Below are positions 10,801 through 19,972 of a stretch of 64,000 nucleotides of DNA, piece by piece. Each line of letters opens with the position of its first letter. Within the stretch, counting starts at the first letter, position 1. Both the position numbers and the translations under genes were made by a program. The stretch is from the NCBI RefSeq assembly GCF_028858725.1, contig NC_084763.1, positions 7,998,001 through 8,062,000 of the forward strand. The letters run 5' to 3'. The stretch comes from Colius striatus. Its lineage: Eukaryota; Chordata; Aves; Coliiformes; Coliidae. The notes beneath the pieces are model-generated. The model had not been told where the DNA came from. It did no database searches and saw nothing but the letters and a program-made list of their open reading frames with translations.

Positions 10801-12142
10801 TTTTTGTTTTATAAAGAGGCATATAATGACCCTGGCCACACAAAAATAGCTAGAATGGAGCTAGATGTCATATTGGCTTCATTTTAGTCCCCATCATTCA
10901 TCTCTGATGACTTGCATCCAACTTTTATCTTGAGTTACTACTTAAAATGAATGTTTTGAGCTGTCTGGGGACCACAGAAGACAGCTGTTAGCATAACCAC
11001 AACATGGCTGGTTTCTTCTTTAGCCAGGACAAGAGTCTGAGATGCAACAGAGTCAGTGCAGAGATACTAAATAGGAAAGCTGGAGATCACTTGATCTGAT
11101 CACTGAGCAAAGCTCCTGCTTTTGGGAGCTGTAGAAGAGAAAGTTCAATAGAGGGGAAAGCTGAGACCATTTCCAGGTTCTATCTACCTTTATTTTCCTT
11201 AAAAGAAGCATTTCTGTTCCCAGAGGTGAAAGATTGCCATCTCTGCTGCAGTGTTGTGGATCACTCTGAATTTTGGACCACCTAACCACTTAACCTCACT
11301 GTAAAAACCTTTTTTCTATCCACTGCACTTTCAGTTTGGGAAATCTCACAGCTATTCTTTTCAGTGGTCTCATTGATCTAATTGTTTTTCAAAGCTTCTC
11401 AGGGATGCTGCTGAGGAAAGCTGCATGTGCACTATTCACAACCACTGCATTCCAATTCTGAACACTGTGATTCCAGTGGTCATCTCTGTTGTCTGCCCAT
11501 AACAGCCCAATCCTCCCCCTGCCAATGAAAAGCAGAAACAGAAAGTAAATACCACCTTCTTCTGTAGCTGTGTGTTTAAATCCAGATTGTGACTGGAGGA
11601 AAAGTCAAGTAGCACCTTCAGTAAGACAACAAAGAATGAGTTTACAAAGGAGCTCCAGTGCGCAGATCTCATCTTTTTGATGGCATGCTCCCCTGGCTTT
11701 ATGCACACAAAGAGATGTGCAGTTGTCATTTTAATCAGTTGGTATAGTGGAAATTCCCCTGCTGAAGAACAGGTGGCAGGGTCTCCCTTCAGACAGCCAT
11801 AGTGTACTGACATCAATAGCCCTGCAGAATAAAGCACAAAACCATTAAAAGCAACACTGGCATTGTTGAGTCAGGATAACTTTGATAAAGACATAATTAT
11901 TTATGATTAGGTCCTTCCCTAACTCAGCCTCTTTGTCTTCTGCATTTCCACAGAGATGGGAACAGAGACTGCAAGAGCAAAAGCTGCGAACGGCCCGCAG
12001 TAAGAACCAGAACGCAGGACGCAGTGGTCGGAGTGGAGCCCCAAAGCCATCAACCAAGAACAGCAGCCCCTTGGTCAGTGGCCCCAAAAAGGCCATTAAA
12101 ACAAGAAATGGACAGAAGGAAGTCAGCCCTAAAAGAGTATGA
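1374..12142 (+). CDS. SFRP4: SFRP4, secreted frizzled-related protein 4 (six coding exons)
   Basis: Secreted antagonist or modulator of Wnt signalling that binds Wnt proteins through a frizzled-type cysteine-rich domain (CRD) and acts outside the cell. Coding exons: 1374-1815, 1955-2035, 2128-2193, 4529-4727, 8718-8781 and 11954-12142; all introns are GT-AG. The join is 1041 nt, 346 residues plus stop, the same length as human SFRP4 as I recall it. Residues 1-20 look like a signal peptide. The CRD has all ten cysteines (23, 31, 68, 77, 84, 96, 100, 107, 124, 135) and N-glycosylation sequons at N37 and N115. The rest is a netrin-like domain with motifs NSSCQC and YEWRSR, then a basic tail ending SPKRV. 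These motifs separate SFRP4 from SFRP1/2/5. It is convergent with NME8. The frame stays open upstream to an ATG at 1203, but that ATG overlaps the TATA box, so 1374 is the start. Confidence 0.97.
1955..2035 (+). CDS. SFRP4: SFRP4 coding exon 2
   Basis: An 81-nt exon with acceptor TTTGCAG|ATGTG and donor CAGG|GTGAGC. It encodes the CRD-NTR linker beginning DVKWTDFT, closely like other SFRP4 proteins. The following intron is 92 bp. Confidence 0.95.
2128..2193 (+). CDS. SFRP4: SFRP4 coding exon 3 (start of NTR domain)
   Basis: A 66-nt exon with acceptor TTTGAAG|AGCG and donor TACA|GTAAGT. It encodes [20 protein letters not shown] and onward, the first NTR strand with its cysteine pair and an NYS sequon. 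Confidence 0.95.
2194..4528 (+). other. SFRP4 intron 3
   Basis: A 2.3-kb AT-rich intron. A poly-G run follows the donor at about 2205-2220. It also holds an 11-bp stem hairpin at 3503-3540. No CR1 copy or coding exon is evident. Confidence 0.85.
3503..3540. repeat. Perfect inverted repeat (11-bp stem, 16-nt loop)
   Basis: CTCTCAATTAA at 3503-3513 is repeated in reverse complement at 3530-3540, separated by an A-rich 16-nt loop, within SFRP4 intron 3. It could form a hairpin in RNA or be chance in AT-rich DNA. Confidence 0.7.
4529..4727 (+). CDS. SFRP4: SFRP4 coding exon 4 (core of NTR domain)
   Basis: A 199-nt exon with acceptor AATTGCAG|TCATT and donor CAAG|GTGAGC. It encodes the NTR core, including [15 protein letters not shown], the TNSSCQCP segment and the IMCYEWRSR motif, strongly SFRP4-like. 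Confidence 0.97.
4942..5610 (-). other. Unassigned 222-codon antisense open frame in SFRP4 intron 4
   Basis: This is an uninterrupted minus-strand frame of 222 codons inside intron 4. The block is GC-richer than the surrounding intron. I do not recognise the product: there is no signal peptide, catalytic motif or clear repeat-family match, and the residue mix (many L, P, S) looks like translated noncoding DNA. It could be a remnant of an old mobile element, a fortuitous frame or an antisense transcript. It is not called as a gene. Confidence 0.2.
7044..7385 (+). mobile_element. CR1 LINE fragment (3' end, SFRP4 intron 4)
   Basis: Truncated 3' part of a CR1 retrotransposon, sense to SFRP4. It starts at the segment ending ORF2 (AAATATCTCAGTGGTGGGTG), contains the landmark GATGAAGCTGGAACACAAAA, and ends in the 3'UTR with CTACCATTCTGTGATT-type sequence. 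Confidence 0.92.
7620..7672. repeat. AT-only low-complexity stretch
   Basis: About 50 bp of almost pure A/T with TATA/AATA units in SFRP4 intron 4, lying between two CR1 fragments. Confidence 0.75.
7747..7801 (+). mobile_element. CR1 3'-terminal stub
   Basis: About 55 bp matching only the CR1 3'UTR end (TTGGACTAGATGGTCTC, then CTACCATTCTGTGA), strongly 5'-truncated, in SFRP4 intron 4. Confidence 0.85.
8718..8781 (+). CDS. SFRP4: SFRP4 coding exon 5
   Basis: A 64-nt exon with acceptor TTTTCAG|GTTG and donor TTTAAG|GTAAGT. It encodes [20 protein letters not shown], the end of the NTR domain with its last cysteine. Confidence 0.95.
8782..11953 (+). other. SFRP4 intron 5
   Basis: A 3.2-kb intron dominated by one of the longest CR1 copies in the window (about 9280-10068). 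The rest is AT-rich, with no other recognisable feature. Confidence 0.85.
9280..10068 (+). mobile_element. CR1 LINE, long 5'-truncated copy retaining much of the ORF2 C-terminus
   Basis: About 790 bp of CR1 in sense orientation within SFRP4 intron 5. From 9339 to 9884 one frame is open for 181 codons and reads as the C-terminal part of the CR1 reverse-transcriptase ORF, with motifs such as [31 protein letters not shown] and [10 protein letters not shown]. The frame breaks near 9870, where TGTTGAGG interrupts the normal continuation. The 3'UTR ends with (ATTCTATG)-type octamers at 10041-10068. The well-kept frame suggests a fairly young insertion. It lacks the catalytic RT core and endonuclease, so it cannot move on its own. 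Confidence 0.95.
11954..12142 (+). CDS. SFRP4: SFRP4 coding exon 6 (basic C-terminal tail)
   Basis: Last coding exon, with acceptor TTTCCACAG|AGATGG; stop TGA at 12140-12142. It encodes [10 protein letters not shown], then a Lys/Arg/Ser/Pro-rich tail ending SPKRV, as in other SFRP4 proteins. The basic tail is thought to aid heparan-sulphate/matrix binding. Confidence 0.96.
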   Translation, partial: RWEQRLQEQKLRTARSKNQNAGRSGRSGAPKPSTKNSSPLVSGPKKAIKTRNGQKEVSPKRV

Positions 12143-13210
12143 GTGTGAAATTTCCAAAAGGAAAGACTTTCCCTGCACAATGAGGATCAGAATCTGGCTT
12201 GTTTGACTTGTTGTATTAATCCAGAACTCATCAACCTAAAAACTCACGGCAGTTTCTACATAGACTTGTGTTTTTTGCTGCACTTTACTTTTAAGAGGTT
12301 TGCTTTTCCTGTTTCAAGCCACTGCAAGCCATAGAGTGTAGGTTTGCACTAATACAAGGTAGGCATATTCAAGCTGACTGAGCTTTATCTTAGGGCTCTG
12401 ATTTGTGATTCTAGGTAGATCTAGCCTTGGCTGGCAGAGGTTTCACTCCTTGTGCCCATTGACTGCTCTGCTTCCCTGCCAGATGTTGGAGAGTTGACTC
12501 TAGGTGGTCCTGCTCTGGCAGAGGGGTTGGACCAGATGATCTTTCAAGGTCCCTTCCAGCCCTTAAGACTCTGTGATACTGTGATCTCTTCTCTCCTCAG
12601 AAAGTGCACCAGCACAGTAGTTGGTGAGTTAGTCTGGCGCGCTGAAAGCAATGGGCAGCTGCAGGATGGTAACCTCTGGCAGACATCTCAGGCAGCAACT
12701 GCAGCAGCTGCTGAAGCCAAGTCTACCTGCTATTTGGAATCAGCCCTTTTTCAGAGTGTTCAAAAGCATAGTTTACCAATAAGCACCTGGGCATGCCAAA
12801 AATATGCTTACAGTGTTAATATTTGATCTTGTGGGTTTGTGTAGCAAAAAATGCATGGAAAGCACACATTTAATTTTTCTGTTGTACTTCAGGCTGGCTT
12901 CTGTTGTTATCATTTCAGATGTATTTAAGCATCTAATTGAAAAAAAATCAGTATTTTTTAAAAGGACAGATTAAAGTGAAGCAGATCTGTAGAATTCTAA
13001 AAGCAACACATATTTGCTGTAATATGGCTTTGTTGTGAAAACTGGAATAGAAGCGTTATTCTAAACATAACTGACAGCTACTGTACAGTATGAAGGAGAA
13101 GACAGGGCTTCATGTGGCTCAGTTTCATTTGGGTAATTTTTTGTCTTTTGACACCATATTTCTAAACCTTGCTCTGATACCAAATAAACAATAAATAAAT
13201 GAATAAATAA
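12143..13210 (+). other. SFRP4: Probable SFRP4 3'UTR
   Basis: Noncoding sequence after the stop. The first clear AATAAA hexamer I find is at 13183-13188, inside an (AAAT)n tract, giving a 3'UTR of about 1.05 kb. Further hexamers occur near 14223 and 14633, so the true end could lie further out. It includes a CR1 stub at 12494-12586. The open frame at 12452-12826 appears fortuitous, since it runs through that stub. Confidence 0.45.
12494..12586 (+). mobile_element. CR1 3' stub within the probable SFRP4 3'UTR
   Basis: About 90 bp of CR1 3' end: CTAGGTGGTCCTGCTCTGGC, then GGTTGGACCAGATGATC and CTGTGATACTGTGAT. It belongs to the TCTGGCAG subtype, also seen at 25850-26411, rather than the CTTCTGCAG subtype that dominates the window, so it is probably an older insertion. 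Confidence 0.9.
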
Positions 13211-13214
13211 ATAA
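13182..13214. repeat. (AAAT)n microsatellite
   Basis: Imperfect AAATA/AAATG tetramer repeats, about seven units. The tract contains several AATAAA hexamers that may act as poly(A) signals for SFRP4. Confidence 0.8.
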
Positions 13215-16200
13215 GGCTTGTCCCTGTTCATGAACTTGTCAAAACAAGTGGCTATTTGCAGTTTTGCTGAACAAAAGGTAACATTTACCCTGCAAAGGGT
13301 CACAGGCAAAGCAGATGCTTTTATTTATGTACTAAGTTTTACTGACTTAACATTTGCCATGGGAGGCATTAAAATAGCAAAAGTGATATAAATCTAACTA
13401 TCTAATCATAACTCCAAGATGGTATTTATACTATTTGTCCCAAGCTGTGCTGGATGAGGCAGTGTGGATAGCACAGTCTGGATAAGAAAATCACCTGCAT
13501 CAACATCATAAGACCTCACGACAGACACCTGAAAGACCTTCAAACATTCCTGCATCAAAGCTATGGACTAGACTTGGCAATTCTGCTATCTATAAAACAA
13601 AACAAATCTTTCTAAAGCAGAGGGGGTCTATATGGAAAAAGAAAGAGTTCTAGGTTTCCATTGTGAGTTGAAGTTGGTCATGTCACTATATTGATCTTTG
13701 TCATTGCAAGAATGCCAATGAAATTTGCATGCATGAAATTCGGGGCAGAATATGTTGGGAGTGATTTTGGTAGCAGCAGAAATATACTTGGTAATGTCCT
13801 CACACAAGCAGAAATCATAGATGCCAAGTTAGGATACTTAAAACAAAAGAACAGAGGTGTTCCAGAAAAGTGGAACAGTAGTGTATAGGGTATTTCAGGT
13901 GGAAAATCCCCAAACCTACCTGATCCTCAGTTGAGCTTTGAACTATTGGTTAAAATATGGAAAGGTCAGCATCTGAATGTAGCCCTTCCTGCTAATTCTG
14001 GGCAGGTGCAGAACTTTATCTCCATGGAACATCTGCAGAATATGATCCAAAATTCCATCCAGATGCCAGGAACGCTGAGAATATATTACACCTAATGACT
14101 TCAGTGGGAATGATGTGTGTTTGACGTGTCTAAAAAACACAGGCCACGAACTTAGGTGGCTGAATATAGACTATAGCTGAGATCTTAGTCCTTTGCCATG
14201 CAGTGGAAAAACTGAAATAGAAATAAAAGGAGATACAACTTCATTGCAGGTGACTAAATTAGGTGAGTTTGAAAGTGCTGGCTTAAGCAAGCATGGTCTA
14301 AAAGATCAATGTGAATTGGAAGTTTCTAAAATGGTTGTATCTTCTGTGTAGCAAGAGTTCTTAAGCTTTGATTACGTATGGATCCTGATTTAAAGTACCC
14401 CAATGCATGTACATAAGGTCAGCTATCGAAAATGAACAACAGTCCTATCAATGTGATGTTGAAATAATGAATACCAAAGCTCTGATATTTCACTTGGACA
14501 AGTTTCATTGTGAACATAGTCAAGGGTAATGTTTGTTGAATGAAAATTTTGGAACAGGTAGCTAGACTTCATAGCAACATTACATGTTTTACAACTGTTA
14601 AAAGATAAATTAGTTTCATATCAAAGGGGAAAAATAAAAAGCTCTTTTCTTCAGAGAATTGTCACCATTCTCCCTGCAAGTTAGCATTATTAGCCTGACC
14701 ATTCCAGTGTTTTTTTGGAATAAACTTTGATGCACCAAGCCTGTTTTATCCAAACTCCTTAACATTTTTCACAAATGCCTTGTGATAACCAACTTTCATT
14801 CTGATATGGTAAGAATAACAAAGAAGGAAAGATAGTACAAGAAAAAACAAGGGCTATCATAATACAAAGAACAGCTGTGCAGACAGAGGGTATGAATTAG
14901 CAAGGTTGTGTGTTTTCCTAAATCAATTTTTGGATGTGTTTGAAGCCACAGGTCAACATAGTTAAACACTAATGTAAGTAATTCCATTTTGAAAATTCCT
15001 TACAATTATTAACTCACTGTGACAACAAGTGCTAGCTGAATCCAGACCCAGAGCATCCCCTTGCAAAGGCCTGAGAAAGATGTTGGAGCAGGGAGGGCTG
15101 TTTGAGCAGGCAAATGCACCTTCTTGCCCCCCCCACATAGTCCCCTCACCTCTTTAGCTCTCTGGCATGTGGCAAAAAGTCAGCCTCTGCTCTCCTCCTG
15201 CACATCCATGGCCAGGAGCAGACATTTGCTGTGGTAGTGCATCCCAGTCATGAAATCTCTTTTTAGCAGACTGGACAAAAAGTTTACTGCTGGACAAAAG
15301 TAATAACTGTACCTATTTACAGCTGAAAAATTACCTGTTTTGTTTTTCCTCAGTGTTACAGCTGCCTTCCTACTGAGGGTCTTGGTATTTTTTCTGTATA
15401 TATTAAAAATTGCCTGAAACACTGAACATATGTTTTTAGTGCATTTCTTACTACCTTCCACACACATGTGCCGGGTTTAGTAAGAAGTGCTGTTGAATAT
15501 TTTCACTGAATGTTCTGACCTTAGTTCCAAAAGAAGGAAACCTGAAAAAATATTTACTCTAATTGTGAATAATCAACACCATTTTAGAAGTTGACTGTAA
15601 ATGAAAATCAGAACTCTTTTATGAACCACATTTAAAAAAAAAAGCCAGAACATAAACCTCTTTCCAACAAGACCTGAATGACCTGGTCACTTGAATTCAA
15701 TTCAATCTTGCAAGTTTGTTCCTTTTGTCTAGTCGTTGCATATAACTGAGAAATACATCCTGTGCAAATAAAAAGAACATTTTCTAATCCAAAAGAATCA
15801 AACAGCTCTTAAATGATTTTATCCAGCATTGTAACCTAGATTCCAAACCAATGAAACCTGAAAAAATATTGACTCCATTTATGCACAACCGACACACGCT
15901 TTTTGCTTGTGCTTAGTAGCTGAGTGTAAATGCACAGCTGGAAACATTTCCTCAACCAGCTTTTTTTTTGGTAAACCCCAGCAGCTCCAAGTAATTTTGT
16001 AAATAAATATAAATCTTCAATGTGAGTCAACAAGCATTCAAAATCATGTTTCCAATTGTGGTAAAGAAAGACCCCAATAACTTGCAGGTTACACTACTTC
16101 TAATTAGACCTTGTTAAGGCTCTGCAGAAAAACTATATTCAGTTTCAACTGCTGACACTGTGTTTCCTGTAACATCTCTGAAATGAAACAGCAGCCTTAT

Positions 16201-19200
16201 TGGAAAGTGAAACAGGATTTCAAACTTTCTTGTTAGATATGCAGTGAATAAAGGATCTTCCAGGTAATCTGTTAACATCAGACTGGCTCCTGTTGTCACT
16301 GCCAAAATGCTTGTGGATGAACCAATATGGTGATAAGCATACTGGAAAACACCTGGAAGGGAGGACACAGTCTTCTAGATGAAAATACTCAGATAAAAAC
16401 CCAAAAGTACCTTAAATATATCAGAAGGTCTATGTTACAGATAAAAGGTTGGTGGATGCATCAGCGTGATCAAGAGATGCTCCAAATAGACTGACAACGG
16501 AATTATTTCAGTTCCTTCTGTTTGTAGTATGATGAAAACTTCAGTTTGTAGACACTCAGCACATTATTATTTATCCTCTGAGGAAGGTAAGAAGAAAGCA
16601 AATCATTTGCTCACAAAAACACTGTGGATAAAGTGAATAGGTAGTTGCAAGGTCTGACTTGCTGGTATAGCTCATCCAGCAGTCAGAGCAAAAGGGAAAA
16701 CAGTGCAGTGGTGCACAACCACAAGCTGATTGACTCCATCTTCTTGGCAGGGAAAAAAGCTTTCCCCCCACTTCTCTTATCATGCAGTAATTCAGTACAA
16801 ACACTCACTACAATCAGACATACTAATTATTCTTAAACAGTATTTTGAGGCTTAGAGTCAGCTTGTTTACCACTCTAAACTGAAACAGATCTTTAATGCA
16901 GTCTTAGTGTCAGATCATGATTTCATTAAAGTTCCTAAACAAGGAAATGTGTGGTCTGTTGTACAAATAAACATGCCCTGTGGTTTCATTTCTCTCCTGC
17001 TGGGACAAAAATCAGAAGATTAATTACGTTATCTTTTGTTAGTGTTGGAAGAATTTTCATCACATCCCTGTATCAACTAATTCTACGCTGAACCACAAGA
17101 CCTTTTCTAAATAAATGGTAATGAAGGTCACATTCTTTTTTGATTTGGCATTGAGATATGAGATAAAAGGACAGAGTTAGACTTTTGCTAAGATTTAGAG
17201 GCAGAGGTTTTGTGTAAATTTAATTGTAAGAAGGTTTTAATCTGTGAAACTCAATGCTTGAACACATTCCTCCTGACTATCAGTGGAGATGCTTGTCAAT
17301 CCAATCACAGCTGCTCACATCCTTAAAAGTTGCATACATGTCTGTGCCACAGTAATATAAAATTCAAAGAAGAGTGGATGACAACCTAAATTATGTGTAA
17401 AATACCCAGGTGTTGAGTTAAACTTTTAATGAGACAAAGTAATCCCTTAAACCATTGACAGTGTTTTGATTAGCATGCTTTTGATAATTCCACTAAAGTC
17501 TGTATCTCAAAGTTATAAAAGCTTCATGAATCTTAATGTCTTCATCAACTGACTGAAACAGTTGTTTTTATTGTTTTGAAATATATATCTTCAATTCCTC
17601 CTTTCCAGAGCTGCTAAAAGACATTATGACCAAGGACATATTTAGGAGAAGAAAATAAGCATCAATAGATAAATGCTCTCACATTTCAATTTGAGTTTGG
17701 ATGCTTGTGCAATGTGAGGAAAAACTGTCATGGATCTGTGTATAATATTTCAATGTAATCTACTGGATCATTTTAACCAAAGCAGCATTTTAACCAAGCA
17801 AAAAGCAGGGATCCTTATTGACTCACATGAATATATTAACACAAATGAATATAACATTTCAACATCTAATAGTTAAACCAATCTGAAAAAAATTGCTACA
17901 TTGAGTGATGAAATGGAGGTTGAAGAATGCTGGCTAAAAAAAGCAATAATTCAGCAGATAAAATTATATCACACTTACACAGGCAGAACTACTGTACTCC
18001 TACAGCTAACTGAAATTTCTAGGACCAGTGCAATAAATGATCCACTATGTCCAAATCCTGGATATGACATCTATCAAGCTATTGGATTGTGAGCTTCTGT
18101 CAGAAGTTCCATGATCTCTTAAGTAGAATTAAACTAGAATTTAACTCTTAATTTAACTCTTAATTAGAATTAGAATGCTGTTTTCAGCATTTCTACTCCT
18201 GTAAAAAATAACCCCATCTAAACTTTCAGCATTGTACTTGCTCCACTGGTAGAGAGGCCATTAACTCTAGCAAAGATCTTGGGAAAAGAGATGAATTGAT
18301 ATATCTGAAATTACCCTACTCAGGCCTTTTCTGAGATGGTTTCTTGGTTTAAAGTACAGCGTGCCAGCACCCAAAACACCAAGAGTACTCAAATAATGCC
18401 AGGAAGAACAGTTTTAATGGATTTTTGAAGTGAAAATCAAGCCAAAGAACATACAGCAATTCTGAAGTATGCTTCTCAGAACTCACCTCACTAAGGTGAC
18501 ATATAAATTCTACATTAATCACAACTTCCTCCAGGCTAGCTAGCCTCAAGTTGGGTTTATGGCAGTAAAGGAGCTGTAGGTGAAAATGGGTCACCAGCAG
18601 AATGCTCAGTCCAACTTCTGCTAGAGGAATGTCTGTAATAACAAATGCCCCATCACAACAGAAATATTTGTCAGGAAGCTTTTTAAAACAGCTAGTTGCA
18701 TTAAATACAATAAGAACAATAAAGCAACTATGAGAAAGACTTCATTCTTTCTGGGCTTCATGCTTATAATCCATACTGAAAAGAAATTGCTTTATTTGAG
18801 AGCCAGTCTTTAGTATTTCAACCTTCAACAGACTTGGATAGCCTAAGTGAGAATATATCAGCTACAGAAGAACATTTGTGTTCTTCATGAAGGCCAGCCA
18901 AGTTAGACTGAGACAGGATACAAATCCACTAGTTTGGCAAGGAGGTGTATGTCAAGAATAGCTGTTATGTAATATAGCTGACTTTATATTTTGCTTCATC
19001 AGATATATTTGAATTGAGTAAATGGACTAGAAAGGATCTTCTAATTTTTTATCCTACCTGTGAAAAGAATCATTAGAAGGCATTTGAGGAAAGGATAAAT
19101 AAACAATGCAAATGTTTTTCAAGGTGCTGAGGGAACCAATAGCCCTTAATAGCCTCACCTGGGATGCCAACAAGCCCAGGAGCCCCATTTAAGCTCACAC

Positions 19201-19740
19201 TTGGGCTTAACATTTGCTTGAGCTGTGCTGCAGGAATACTTGTCTGGTGTTTGTGACTGCACCCTTGAACAAATCCTGGACTTGGTTCATTACTTGCTTT
19301 ATCTGGAATTGTTGATGGACATGGCTACCAAATTCTGCTTGGATGTCTAAACTGAGGGACTCCATGCTCATCACAGTGGATGTGTCATTAATAGTGCTTT
19401 AGTGACCTTCCTTCACTTGGTTGTGTTTAGGAGTTTTTTAAAAGTACTTATCTATGATACACCTTAGACTCCTGGAACTATTGGAAAGGCACAAATCTGT
19501 CGAAGTGATAAAAGAAAGAATATCTAATGGGCATATGTAAAAATATCATTACTAACATCAAGCTTCCAGAAGATATTGGTACATCCATACACTTTGTAAT
19601 ACAGCAGAGCTGACAAAAAAAACTGGCTGATAAAAAATATATGGAATATAACCGAAAATACAGGTGTATATAGTCTTAAACACAGCTGATTGGGTAGACA
19701 TGCATCTAATGACATGAATATCAATTTTCAGAGACTGCAT
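13211..19740. other. Convergent intergenic spacer between SFRP4 and NME8
   Basis: About 6.5 kb of AT-rich DNA between two genes whose 3' ends face each other. I see no recognisable coding exon, RNA gene or CR1 copy from 13.2 to 19.7 kb, making it the largest CR1-free stretch on the left side. Open frames here are short (under about 100 codons) and unsupported. The block at about 19120-19420 is GC-richer and reads like an unidentified old repeat. Confidence 0.6.
18134..18172. repeat. Short tandem duplication (TTTAACTCTTAA unit)
   Basis: A 12-bp unit, TTTAACTCTTAA, occurs twice in a row, flanked by AGAATT repeats, within the SFRP4-NME8 spacer. It looks like simple slippage. Confidence 0.7.
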
Positions 19741-19746
19741 TTTAAT
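19741..19746 (-). terminator. Possible NME8 poly(A) signal (ATTAAA)
   Basis: An ATTAAA hexamer lies 3 nt after the NME8 stop. If used, the 3'UTR would be only about 25 nt. The next canonical AATAAA on this strand is near 18796-18791, which would give about 1 kb instead. Neither can be chosen from sequence alone. Confidence 0.25.
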
Positions 19747-19749
19747 TGT

Positions 19750-19972
19750 TCAATCTATATCAAGCTCCCCAAACGCATACTCGATGCTTTTCAGTGCATG
19801 TTCTATAGTAGATGATCCATGAACAGCATTAGACAAAATATCTTGGGCAAACTGAGCTCGAATTGATTCAGGAGAGGTCTCTTTTGCCACTTCTGGATCG
19901 GTTGGACCCATTAGTTGCCTCCACTCTTCCACAGCATTTTCCTTTGATAAGACCATTATCACGGATGGGCCC
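19750..19972 (-). CDS. NME8: NME8 last coding exon (end of NDK3)
   Basis: Acceptor TTTTACAG|GGGCC. Encodes residues 507-579: [26 protein letters not shown] and the catalytic-loop motif NAVHGSS (H557), then an acidic end and TGA at 19752-19750. Confidence 0.95.

Noticed and set aside
11436-11837. 133-codon minus-strand frame in SFRP4 intron 5
   Set aside because: No motif; immediately antisense to intron sequence without paired splice sites.
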